In this document: positions 15,656 through 23,535 of the stretch, piece by piece
Numbering within the stretch: the stretch's first letter is position 1
Layout: the number at the start of each line of letters is the position of its first letter
Assembly (NCBI GenBank): GCA_003022435.1
Contig: PXUA01000012.1
Span: 56,516 to 93,519, forward strand
Reading direction: 5' to 3'
Source of the DNA: Bacteroidetes bacterium SW_9_63_38
Lineage (GTDB): Bacteria; Bacteroidota; Rhodothermia; Rhodothermales; Salinibacteraceae
Length of the DNA stretch: 37,004 nucleotides
Translations under genes and position numbers: made by a program
Notes under the pieces: model-generated
What the model was told of the DNA's origin: nothing
The model's input: the letters and a program-made list of their open reading frames with translations, nothing else
Databases searched by the model: none

Positions 15656-17140
15656 TCAGTACCGCTTTAGTATACGGAATACGATCCAGCGGGTGGATTG
15701 ATCGGGGCGGCGGTACAAGCGGACGAGCATATTGGTAAGCGGTGCTTGCTTCCCAACGTACGCATAGAAGAACTGCTCGTCCACAGGCGCGTCCAGGGCC
15801 TCCTCCAGACGGCCGCGGAAGAGGGTGTTATTGCTCGCGGGCGCAACTTCGTCGAAGAAGTCGGCGTGCTGGAGGGCATCGGGGGCGTCGGCGGACACGT
15901 CCGGCCACGAGAGCGCCTGTTCGTTGGCCCGGCGGACGTATCCATCGTCGTCAAGGGCAAAGACGCCGACCGAGAGATCGTCGAGCGCCGACGCGTCGAG
16001 GGCATCGAGACGATTCAGGGTCTCATCGTCCAGAAGCGGCTCGTCCTCAACGGGCGCGTCCGGAAGGGGGCCGGGATGCTCCCGATCCCTGTAGGCGTCT
16101 TCAAGCTGGCGCTCCATACTGTCCACGAGGGTAGAGATGGCCTCGGGGTCGCCCGTGCCAAGCCGTTCTTCGAGGTCGTCAAATCGGGCCTGGAGTTGGT
16201 CCCGCGCCTCCTGCAGGCGCTCCCTTTCTTCGGTCAGGGCCGAGAGCTTCTGCTCCAGCGTCTCAAGGCGCATGTTGGCCTCATCGAGGCTCGGTACGCC
16301 GTTCTGCATCGTCGATTCGTGGCGCTCCTCGTACAGTCCGCTAAGCTGGGCCTCCATGTTTTCGATCATGGAGAGGGCGCAGTCAATCCCGTCGATGCCG
16401 TGCTCCGACATCTGCTCCTGGCGCTCGTAGAGTGTCTCCAGTTGTTTCTGCATGCTTTTGACCATCGCGATGGCGTCGTCCGCCCCGTTCAGGTCGAGCT
16501 CGGCGAGCCGCTCCCGCTCGGTGTAGAGGTCCTCGAGCTGACCCGTGAGGTCCTCGAGCATAGTGACGACGGCCTCGGGATCCGAGACCCCGAGTTCGGC
16601 CTCAAATAGATCAATCACGTTATCGGAGTCGTCCGGCGGCCCATTTCCGGATTCTTCTGTGGACTCGTCGGCGGGAGCGAAGATGGGATTGGTACTTTCA
16701 TCGACATCCCGATTGAGATACAGGTCCTCCAGCTGGTCGGTAAGTCCTCCGACCATCTCTACGACCGCGTTCGGATCGGAGACGCCAAGCGCCCGCTGCA
16801 GTTTCTCCTCGCGTGCCAGCAGGGCCTGGAGCTGGTCGAATGTGTCGGCATTCTCGCGGAGGTCGGCCTCCGAGCCGGTACGCTCGGTGACTCTTTTCTC
16901 GTTGTAAAGCTCGTCCAGCTGCTGTTCCATGCTCTCGATGGCCTGGAGGGCCCGCTCGGGGTTCTCAAATCCGGCCTTGTCCAGAACCGCCTTCTGCTCT
17001 CTGAAACGGGAAGCCTGCTTGCGGAGAGTCGACACCGATTCGACCGCCTCCTCGGGGGTGTCGGCTCCAAGAAGGGTCAGAAGTTCCTCCCACTGGTCCT
17101 GGGGGGCTCCCGGAGAAAGAGACGTCTCGGCGTCAGGCAT
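15656..17140 (-). CDS. Repeat coiled-coil protein with a C-terminal chromophore-less PYP-like domain
   Basis: A 494-residue soluble protein. Residues about 25-354 contain eight 27-residue modules (starting at 25, 57, 119, 184, 216, 248, 281 and 328) of the form G-x-x-D-P-E-A...M/L-x-x-Q-L-E-x-L-Y-x-E-R-E, mostly spaced 32 or about 64 residues apart, giving long helices or coiled coils. Residues about 372-494 are a PAS domain close to the neighbouring PYP: FFDEVAPASNNTLFRGRLEEAL against FFTQVAPCTNNRLFRGRFKKGV, and both end in an aromatic Lys-Tyr tail. The chromophore cysteine is Ala435, and the positions of Tyr42 and Glu46 are Ala405 and Ala409, so it cannot bind p-coumarate in the known way. 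The start at 17140 (MPDAET, like MPDQD of PYP) is chosen over the open extension to 17362, which is not protein-like. It precedes PYP by 79 bases. I infer a structural or signalling partner of PYP. Confidence 0.85.
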   Translation of the reverse strand: MPDAETSLSPGAPQDQWEELLTLLGADTPEEAVESVSTLRKQASRFREQKAVLDKAGFENPERALQAIESMEQQLDELYNEKRVTERTGSEADLRENADTFDQLQALLAREEKLQRALGVSDPNAVVEMVGGLTDQLEDLYLNRDVDESTNPIFAPADESTEESGNGPPDDSDNVIDLFEAELGVSDPEAVVTMLEDLTGQLEDLYTERERLAELDLNGADDAIAMVKSMQKQLETLYERQEQMSEHGIDGIDCALSMIENMEAQLSGLYEERHESTMQNGVPSLDEANMRLETLEQKLSALTEERERLQEARDQLQARFDDLEERLGTGDPEAISTLVDSMERQLEDAYRDREHPGPLPDAPVEDEPLLDDETLNRLDALDASALDDLSVGVFALDDDGYVRRANEQALSWPDVSADAPDALQHADFFDEVAPASNNTLFRGRLEEALDAPVDEQFFYAYVGKQAPLTNMLVRLYRRPDQSTRWIVFRILKRY

Positions 17141-17766
17141 GATGATGGGCGGTCGGTGTGCGGACAATGAGAGGCGAGACGCGAGGCCGTCGCTCCCGAT
17201 GCAAGCGGCACGGAAGGAGCGAGCAAAAACCCCGCAAGCGTGGTTCTCGTCCGTGTCGGGGGGACAACGGATCGGCCGTCCTCCTCCGAAAGCTCGGGAG
17301 GAAAAGGCCGTGCGTGAAGGGAACGTTTGGTTGTGAAGCCCCGGCGTGTGAGGAATGAGCATCCACTTTTCCCTGCAACAGCCCTACAACAATTCCGACG
17401 ACAAATTAACCGTTCCATCCCGGTCATTGAGTTCGCTCAACCGTTACACGTCGGGCTGCGGCCGGCGTTGCCGATACGTGAATACGTTTCTAAAGACCGT
17501 TCTTTGCTTGTGGCTGTACACGGTCCAGGAGAGTTGGAATCTTCAGGAATCTGGGATTCCCAAGCTGAAGCAGAAAATAGTTTACGTACGTTCTCACAGA
17601 TCGGTAGAGTGCGTCTATGAAAACGGCAAGTGGAGAGCTGTCCCTATCTGAGCCGGAACCAACCGACTTTGACGTCCAAAGTGGGATCAGCTGTCCCCCT
17701 CCGCGTGACTTGCTGACGTCCACAGGGGGGACTCAGTCTCGTGCCTGCAACTTCATAGACGGACTC
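17141..17766. other. Long intergenic region upstream of the PYP locus
   Basis: A 626-base stretch between glmM and the first gene of the PYP locus, with lower GC between about 17350 and 17660. Small open frames exist on both strands (for example 17355-17651 plus and 17490-17723 minus), but none resembles a known protein or has clear coding bias. A hairpin, TCCTCC...GGAGGA, lies near 17282-17302. This region should hold the promoter of the PYP-like/PYP transcript. I could not find a full TAnnTTTG/TTTG pair; the minus-strand complement of ACAAATTAACC near 17401 is a partial match. Confidence 0.4.
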
Positions 17767-19176
17767 TTAGGCCGCTTCGAGGGTCCCGATCAGAGATTGG
17801 AGCTCGTTCTTGAACCGGTCGGCCAGCGCCTGAGCGTTGTCCTCCGTGGGCGCTTCGGCGTACACGCGGAGAATGGGCTCGGTGTTGGAGGGACGCATGT
17901 GGACCCACCGGTCCTCAAAGTCGATCTTGAGTCCGTCGATTGTAGAGAGGTCGGCATCTGCGTACTCTTCGGCCAGGACGGAGAGCAAACGGTCCGGGGC
18001 CACGTCAGGGAGGGGAAGCTTGTCTTTTACCATCGCGTAGTGGGGCAGGTCGTCGTGGAGGGTGCCGAGGGCCTGTTCGGTGTCGGCGAGGTGTTGGAGG
18101 ACGAAGGCCGTGCCGACCAGGGCGTCGCGCCCATGGTGAAGAGCGGGGACGATCACGCCGCCGTTGCCTTCGCCGCCGAGGAGGGCGTCGACCTCACGCA
18201 TACGTTGCACGACGTTGATCTCACCGACGGCCGATCGGTGCACCGGCTGGCCGCGCCGGGCGGCTACGTCGTCGATGGCGCGGGAGGAGGACAGGTTCGT
18301 GACGAAGGGGCCGTCGCGATGGCCCCACAGGAAGTCGGCGGCGAGGACCTGCGTCAGTTCCTCAAGAATAAATCGTCCCTGATCGTCGACAAGGGCGAGG
18401 CGGTCGACATCGGGGTCAACGGCCAGGCCGAGGTCGGCGTCGTGGGCGGGGACGGCGTCGGTGAGCTCGGTAAGGTGGTCGGGGCGGGGCTCGGCTGGAT
18501 GGGCGAAATGGCCGGTGGGCTCGCAGTGGAGGCAGTGAACGTTGTCTTCGGCGACCCCGAGGCGATGGAGGAGGCGGGGCAGCGCCACTCCGCCCACAGA
18601 GTTGATGCCGTCCACGACAACAGACAGGTTCTGGGCGGCGATTTGCTCGGGATCGATGAGGTCGAGGGCCAGGATGGCGTCGATGTGGCGGGCGAGGGCG
18701 TCGCGGGTCTCGTACCGGCCCAGCTCGTCGTGTCGCACGGGGGAGGCTGCCCCTGCGTCGGCCCGGTCGATGATGGTTTCCCCCTGGTCGGGCGTCAGAA
18801 ACTCGCCCTTTTCGTTGAGGAGCTTCAGGGCGTTCCACGCCTCGGGATTGTGAGACGCGGAGAGGATGATGCCTCCGATCGCCTCTCCTTGTAGCACGGC
18901 CACCTCGACCGTCGGGGTGGCGGCCAGGCCCACGTCGAGCACGTCGCAGCCCATGTTGCGCAGGGTGCCGATGACGATCTGGGCGCAGGCGTCCCCGGAC
19001 GGACGGGCGTCCCGACCGACGATGACGAGGGGATGGCAAGCTCGGCCCTCGGCGCGCTCACGACACCAGGATCCGTAGGCCCCTGCGTAGCGAACGAGGA
19101 CGGAGGGATCGAGGCCGTCGCCGACGATGCCGCGAATGCCGGAGATGGAGGTGATGAGCGTGCCGTCGTTCGACAT
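17767..19176 (-). CDS. glmM: Phosphoglucosamine mutase
   Basis: A 469-residue alpha-D-phosphohexomutase, predicted to convert glucosamine 6-phosphate to glucosamine 1-phosphate for cell-wall and LPS precursor synthesis. The N-terminus LITSISGIRGIVG is the domain 1 signature. ILSASHNP (106-111) carries the phosphorylated Ser108. DPDVDR (254-259) is the Mg-binding loop. GGEGNGG (334-340) is the sugar-specificity loop. RPSNTEPILRVYAEA is the phosphate-binding loop of domain 4. In Bacteroidota this family is generally annotated GlmM, but phosphomannomutase or phosphoglucomutase activity cannot be excluded from sequence. It is divergent from ctaA, with 210 bases between. Confidence 0.9.
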   Translation of the reverse strand: MSNDGTLITSISGIRGIVGDGLDPSVLVRYAGAYGSWCRERAEGRACHPLVIVGRDARPSGDACAQIVIGTLRNMGCDVLDVGLAATPTVEVAVLQGEAIGGIILSASHNPEAWNALKLLNEKGEFLTPDQGETIIDRADAGAASPVRHDELGRYETRDALARHIDAILALDLIDPEQIAAQNLSVVVDGINSVGGVALPRLLHRLGVAEDNVHCLHCEPTGHFAHPAEPRPDHLTELTDAVPAHDADLGLAVDPDVDRLALVDDQGRFILEELTQVLAADFLWGHRDGPFVTNLSSSRAIDDVAARRGQPVHRSAVGEINVVQRMREVDALLGGEGNGGVIVPALHHGRDALVGTAFVLQHLADTEQALGTLHDDLPHYAMVKDKLPLPDVAPDRLLSVLAEEYADADLSTIDGLKIDFEDRWVHMRPSNTEPILRVYAEAPTEDNAQALADRFKNELQSLIGTLEAA

Positions 19177-19386
19177 GTGTTGGGAGAAACCTGGGAGCAG
19201 AGCCGAGAAGGAGACGGAAGAATCTTGACGGAATGGGCACGTCCGTCACACCGGCCGTCAAAACCGGGGAGGGTGCGTCCATTCGCGCCCGCTTCATGGA
19301 ACTGGCAGCCCCCCCTCTCGTGCCAAAACCCAGGTGAAAACGAGAAGCGATTTCCCATTCTGCAACTGTGTACTCGAAGGCGTGAT

Positions 19387-20376
19387 ATGAACACCGCCCA
19401 GCGGAGCCCGTCGGAAGAGGCGTGGATGTGGCGACACCGATTCTCGTGGCTGACTGTGCTGACCACCGTCCTGCTTATTTCCTGGGGGGGCGTCGTTACG
19501 AGCATAGGAGCGGGGATGGCCTTTCCGGACTGGCCGACCTCGCTCGGGTCGTACAACCTCATCAATCCGATCGACGAGTGGTGGGCGGTTCCGGCGTACC
19601 TGGCGGAGCACGGGCATCGCCTAATTGCCAGTGTCGTGGGGATGCTCACTGTTGTTCTCGCCGCGTGGACCTGGTGGTCCGATCCCCGATCCTGGATGCG
19701 CAAGCTTGGCCTCTTCGCCGCGATCCTCGTCGTGGTGCAGGGAGTGCTTGGCGGCCTTCGCGTGCTGTGGGTCTCGCTCGACCTGGCCATGGTGCACGCC
19801 TGCGTCGCGCAGCTATTCTTCGCCGTGCTTGTGTCGATGACGCTCTTTACCACGAGAACTTGGCGGACATCGGAAGGAGTGCTACCGACTGGGGACGCAG
19901 CAGCGCGACTGCGACGATGGGCCTACGCCGCCACGGTCGGCATCTACCTGCAGATTGTGCTGGGCGCGCTGCTTCGGCACTCCGGGGGCGGCGTGTCGCC
20001 CGGCTTCACGGCCTTTCACGTGACCGGGGCGTTCGTCGTCGTGGGACTGGTGCTCGGCGTGTTTGTGATGGCCGAGAAGCATTTCAGTGACGTCCCGGCG
20101 GTGCGCCGGGCAGGGCGATGGCTGCTTGGGGCCCTGGGCCTGCAGTTTGCCCTCGGGCTGGCTGCCCTTCTAGTTATGCTTTACATGGAAGACCAGAGTG
20201 CGATCAGCCTGGCGCCGGTCCTGCTTACGGTTGCGCATCTCGTCGTTGGGGCCCTATTTTTTGGGACCTCGATCGTGACGACGCTGCTGGCGGCCCGCAC
20301 GCCTGCAGCGGAGCCGGCGGAGGCTGCGTTTCGGTCGAGGGGCCGCGAACCCGTCATGGCAGGGGCCGAGTCGTAA
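19387..20376 (+). CDS. ctaA: Heme A synthase (COX15/CtaA family)
   Basis: A 329-residue integral membrane protein with eight predicted helices that oxidises the C8 methyl of heme O to a formyl group, giving heme A for cytochrome oxidase. Conserved histidines expected to ligate heme or substrate are His77 in AEHGHRLIAS, His137 in LAMVHACVAQL, His211 in AFHVTGAF and His284 in TVAHLVVGAL. The early GAGMAFPDWP motif is typical of the family. The ATG at 19387 begins just before the first helix; the frame is open further upstream, but that part overlaps the glmM start and is not membrane-protein-like. ctaB begins 46 bases downstream, forming the usual heme A pair. Confidence 0.93.
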   Translation: MNTAQRSPSEEAWMWRHRFSWLTVLTTVLLISWGGVVTSIGAGMAFPDWPTSLGSYNLINPIDEWWAVPAYLAEHGHRLIASVVGMLTVVLAAWTWWSDPRSWMRKLGLFAAILVVVQGVLGGLRVLWVSLDLAMVHACVAQLFFAVLVSMTLFTTRTWRTSEGVLPTGDAAARLRRWAYAATVGIYLQIVLGALLRHSGGGVSPGFTAFHVTGAFVVVGLVLGVFVMAEKHFSDVPAVRRAGRWLLGALGLQFALGLAALLVMLYMEDQSAISLAPVLLTVAHLVVGALFFGTSIVTTLLAARTPAAEPAEAAFRSRGREPVMAGAES

Positions 20377-20422
20377 CTCGGTCCTGCCTGCTCGTTGTTT
20401 TCCCTGATTGTCTCTCCTGCTG

Positions 20423-21361
20423 ATGTCTCAGTCGTCGAACCGGTCGTCCGAGCCCGCGACGGCTGTGTCTGCCTCCGACCGAGCGATCCGCTCGCGGTCC
20501 GTCGGAGAGGCACTCTGGGACTATCTCGTGCTGGCGAAACCGGAAATCTCGTCCGTCGTCACGATGTCGGCGTTTGCGGGATTTTTGCTGGGCTCGCCCG
20601 CCGGACTCGACGGCTGGACGCTGCTCTGGACCATGCTGGGGGTGGCGCTGTGTGCCGGCGGCGTGGGGGTGCTCAACCACGTCCTCGAACGGCGCTACGA
20701 CGCCCAGATGAAGCGTACGGCCGATCGGCCCCTGCCCGCAGGCCGCGTGGATACGGATCGAGCCCGGACGTTCGGCATTCTTCTCGCCTGTGCCGCCGTC
20801 GGGCTCCTGTGTCCGCTCGTGAACGTGATCACGGCCGTTATCGCTGCCCTCACGGCCGCGCTGTATCTGTTTGTCTATACGCCGCTGAAGCGGGTGACCA
20901 AGTGGAATACCCTCATCGGTACGGTCCCCGGTGCGCTACCGGCCCTCGGGGGGTACACGGCCGCGACAGGGCAGCCTGGCCCCGGCGGCTGGGCGGTATT
21001 CGGCATTTTGGCCTGCTGGCAGATGCCGCACTTCCTGTCGCTCGCCTGGATGTACCGGAACGACTATTCCCGCGGCGACTACGCGATGCTCCCGGTCGTA
21101 GAGCCGGACGGCGACTCCACCGCCGCACAGATGATTGGGTTTGCGGCGCTGCTTATCCCGCTCAGTGTGCTGCCGACGCTGGTGGGCAGTGCCGGATGGA
21201 TTTACGGGGCCGGGGTTGTGCCGCTGGGCCTTTGGTTTCTGTGGACGACGATCGTCTTCAACGGGGAGCGGACTGGGCAGAAGGCCCGCCGCGTCCTGAA
21301 GGTCTCGGTGCTGTACGTCCCGGCGCTGGTGGCGCTCTTGATGGTCGACTGGTTTGTGTAG
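20423..21361 (+). CDS. ctaB: Protoheme IX farnesyltransferase (heme O synthase)
   Basis: A 312-residue UbiA-family membrane prenyltransferase that adds a farnesyl group to protoheme to make heme O, the substrate of CtaA. The prenyl-diphosphate/Mg motif appears as NHVLERRYDAQMKRTADRPL, matching the NxxxDxxxD and RTxxRP pattern of CtaB. KRVTKWNTLIGTVPGALP and WQMPHFLSLAW are strongly conserved CtaB signatures. About nine helices are predicted. I prefer the ATG at 20423 over the in-frame TTG at 20408. The gene follows ctaA closely and ends 18 bases before a heptamer repeat array. Confidence 0.95.
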   Translation: MSQSSNRSSEPATAVSASDRAIRSRSVGEALWDYLVLAKPEISSVVTMSAFAGFLLGSPAGLDGWTLLWTMLGVALCAGGVGVLNHVLERRYDAQMKRTADRPLPAGRVDTDRARTFGILLACAAVGLLCPLVNVITAVIAALTAALYLFVYTPLKRVTKWNTLIGTVPGALPALGGYTAATGQPGPGGWAVFGILACWQMPHFLSLAWMYRNDYSRGDYAMLPVVEPDGDSTAAQMIGFAALLIPLSVLPTLVGSAGWIYGAGVVPLGLWFLWTTIVFNGERTGQKARRVLKVSVLYVPALVALLMVDWFV

Positions 21362-21379
21362 GGGCGTCCTTGCGTCTGT

Positions 21380-21456
21380 GCGTTGCGCGTTGCGCGTTGA
21401 GCGTTGCGCGTTGATTGTTGTGCGTTGAGTGTTGTGCGTTGAACGTTTTGCGTCTG
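21380..21456. repeat. Heptamer tandem repeat, copy C (ctaB 3' end)
   Basis: Eleven consecutive heptamers in exact 7-base register. In order they are GCGTTGC twice, GCGTTGA, GCGTTGC, GCGTTGA, TTGTTGT, GCGTTGA, GTGTTGT, GCGTTGA, ACGTTTT and GCGTCTG. The array lies between the ctaB stop and the ABC ATPase gene and belongs to the same unit family as the arrays at 3550 and 11569. Confidence 0.92.
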
Positions 21457-21518
21457 AAGGTACGTTGTCGTGCGTGGGGAGGGGCCGCGCAGGTATTCAT
21501 TCACAGTAGTCGTTGCTC

Positions 21519-22478
21519 ATGTCCGCATCGGCCGTTGACATTCAAGAGGTGACCCACCGGTACGGGGGGCACGAGGCTCTGCGGTCGGTGACACTGGATG
21601 TGCCGGCAGGGGCGCTCTACGGGCTGCTGGGGCCGAACGGTAGCGGCAAGACGACGCTCTTCCGCATCCTGAGTACGCTGATGCCGCCGTCGGAGGGCAA
21701 CGCACGGGTGTTCGGACTGAATACGACGCAGCGGTCGGAGGCGGTGCGCAACCGGCTCGGCGTGGTCTTTCAGGACCCGGCCCTCGATGAGGCGCTCACC
21801 GTCCGGGAGAACCTCCGGTTTCAGGCGTCGCTGTACGGACTTTCGGGGGGCGACCGGCGCGCTCGCATCGACGAGCTGCTGGCGCGTCTCGATGTGACTG
21901 ACCGGGCCGACGATTCGGTCGACGAGCTCTCGGGGGGGCTGCAGCGGCGGGTGGATCTGGCGCGCGGTCTCCTGCACCGTCCCGATCTGCTGTTGCTCGA
22001 CGAGCCGACGACGGGCCTGGATCCGGGGGTCCGACGCGCCTTCTGGACGGCCATCGATCGGCTGCGCGAGGCGGAGGGGACCACCCTGCTGCTGGCCACG
22101 CACCTGATGGACGAGGCCGAGCGCTGTGATCGCGTGGGCATCCTGTCCGACGGGGCGCTCGTGGCCGACGGGACGCCCGCCGCGCTGAAGGCGGAGCTGG
22201 GCAACCAAACCCTCTGGGTCGAGACCGATGCCCCCGCCGCCCTTCGCGATCGCATCGACGCGCAGTTCGGCGTACCGACCCGCACTGTGGGATCGACGGT
22301 GCAGGTGGCGCCATCGGATCCGCCCGCCTTCCTGGCGTCGCTGTACGAGGCACTGGGCGACCACATTCGGAGTGCCACGATCCGCACCCCGACGCTCGAC
22401 GATGTCTTTATGGTGCACGCCGACGCGGCGCCGGACGTGGAGCGCGAACAGGTGCTCGCCCGATCCGGCGACGAGTGA
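21519..22478 (+). CDS. ABC transporter ATP-binding protein (DrrA/NatA type)
   Basis: A 319-residue ABC ATPase. Walker A is GPNGSGKTT (38-46), the Q-loop is VVFQDPALDEALTV, the signature is LSGGLQRR (137-144), Walker B is LLLLDEP (157-163), and the H-loop His lies in LLATHLMDEAERCD. The roughly 90-residue C-terminal extension is typical of the DrrA/CcmA/NatA exporter subgroup. The ATG at 21519 is preferred to the in-frame TTG at 21513. The cognate ABC-2 permease follows. Placement after ctaA-ctaB suggests a possible link to oxidase or heme maturation, but the substrate is unknown. Confidence 0.93.
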   Translation: MSASAVDIQEVTHRYGGHEALRSVTLDVPAGALYGLLGPNGSGKTTLFRILSTLMPPSEGNARVFGLNTTQRSEAVRNRLGVVFQDPALDEALTVRENLRFQASLYGLSGGDRRARIDELLARLDVTDRADDSVDELSGGLQRRVDLARGLLHRPDLLLLDEPTTGLDPGVRRAFWTAIDRLREAEGTTLLLATHLMDEAERCDRVGILSDGALVADGTPAALKAELGNQTLWVETDAPAALRDRIDAQFGVPTRTVGSTVQVAPSDPPAFLASLYEALGDHIRSATIRTPTLDDVFMVHADAAPDVEREQVLARSGDE

Positions 22479-22552
22479 TTCGCGACGGGTCCTCGGTACG
22501 AGGCGTCGCGGACGTGACGACGTTCTTTTCGCATACGTCCACCCCCAACGAC

Positions 22553-23335
22553 ATGCACGCGCTACGCACCGTCGGGGCCCTCACCGGCCGCGAAATGCTC
22601 AAATTTGTGCGGGACCGGAGCCGCGTGCTTGGGGCCCTGGCGCAGCCGCTGGCCCTCTGGGTACTGTTGGGACTGGGCTTTCAGGGGACATTTCAGCCGC
22701 CGACGGGAAGCGTAGACGGGAGCTACGCGTCGTTCCTGTTTCCGGGGATTCTCGCGCTCGTGCTCCTCTTTACGGCGATCTTTTCGACGATCTCGATTGT
22801 GGAGGAGCGCACGTCGGGGTTTCTGCAGGCGGTCATGGTGGCGCCGACCCCGCGCACAGCGCTCGTGTTCGGCACGGCGCTCGGGGGCACGCTCCTGGCC
22901 ACCGTGCAGGCGCTTTTGTTCTTGTTGGCCCTTCCCTTTCTGTCGCTCTCGCCGGGGCCGCTCGGCCTCGCGATGGTGGCGGCGATCTGCCTGGGTACCG
23001 GGCTCGCGTTTACGGCCCTCGGGGTTGCGATTGCCTGGCGGATGGACACCACTCGTGGTTTTCACGCCGTAATGAATCTCTTCCTACTGCCGCTCTGGTT
23101 TTTGTCCGGGGCGATGTTTCCGGCGGAGGGGGCGGCGCCGGTGCTGCGGTGGCTCGTGTGGGGAAATCCGGTGTCCTACGCCGTCAGTGGTCTGCGACAC
23201 GGTCTGCACGACTTCACGGCGAATACGGCGACCCTGGCCGGACCGGTGGTGTGCCTGGCCGTGACGGGCGGCTTTGCGGTGCTTATGGTGGGGCTGGCCG
23301 TGTGGCAGGTGCGGCAGCCGTTTTTTGAGACGTAG
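22553..23335 (+). CDS. ABC-2 type transporter permease
   Basis: A 260-residue polytopic membrane protein with about six predicted helices. The cytoplasmic N-terminus (LTGREMLKFVRDRSRV) and the amphipathic segment EERTSGFLQAVMVAPTPR are the classic ABC-2 permease elements that contact the ATPase. LSGAMFPAEGAAPVLRWL and NPVSYAVSGLR are conserved near the C-terminus. I chose the ATG at 22553; a GTG at 22475 would overlap the ATPase stop by four bases and add 26 residues that do not resemble the family. It forms one exporter with the preceding ATPase. Confidence 0.92.
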   Translation: MHALRTVGALTGREMLKFVRDRSRVLGALAQPLALWVLLGLGFQGTFQPPTGSVDGSYASFLFPGILALVLLFTAIFSTISIVEERTSGFLQAVMVAPTPRTALVFGTALGGTLLATVQALLFLLALPFLSLSPGPLGLAMVAAICLGTGLAFTALGVAIAWRMDTTRGFHAVMNLFLLPLWFLSGAMFPAEGAAPVLRWLVWGNPVSYAVSGLRHGLHDFTANTATLAGPVVCLAVTGGFAVLMVGLAVWQVRQPFFET

Positions 23336-23535
23336 ACGTGCGGTGAGAGCGCGGACGCATGCACGTTCGGGGGCAGCACGTCGGATGTCATGTGCGGAAT
23401 GCATCCATGCATACACGCATCCGTGCTAGAACGCACCCTGTGGAGGCAGGTGCTGTCCGCCTCTTTGGCTGTTGTACTCCGCTCGTTTCGATCTCTCCGA
23501 AACGTCCGGCGTTCGGGCGGCGTTTGCCTGCCAGT

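Noticed and set aside
17141..17362. Longer N-terminus for the PYP-like coiled-coil protein
   Set aside because: The extra 74 residues are Arg/Ser/Pro-rich with no similarity, whereas MPDAET at 17140 begins an acidic protein and resembles the PYP start.
1429..17501. Shared 13-mer TCTAAAGACCGTT before otsA (1429-1441) and in the PYP upstream region (17489-17501)
   Set aside because: Several shared 13-mers are expected by chance in a window this size, and the contexts differ.
17355..17651. Small plus-strand gene upstream of the PYP locus
   Set aside because: The 98-residue translation has no recognisable domain, is not acidic like true genes here, and overlaps the probable promoter region; a minus-strand frame at 17490-17723 is equally open.
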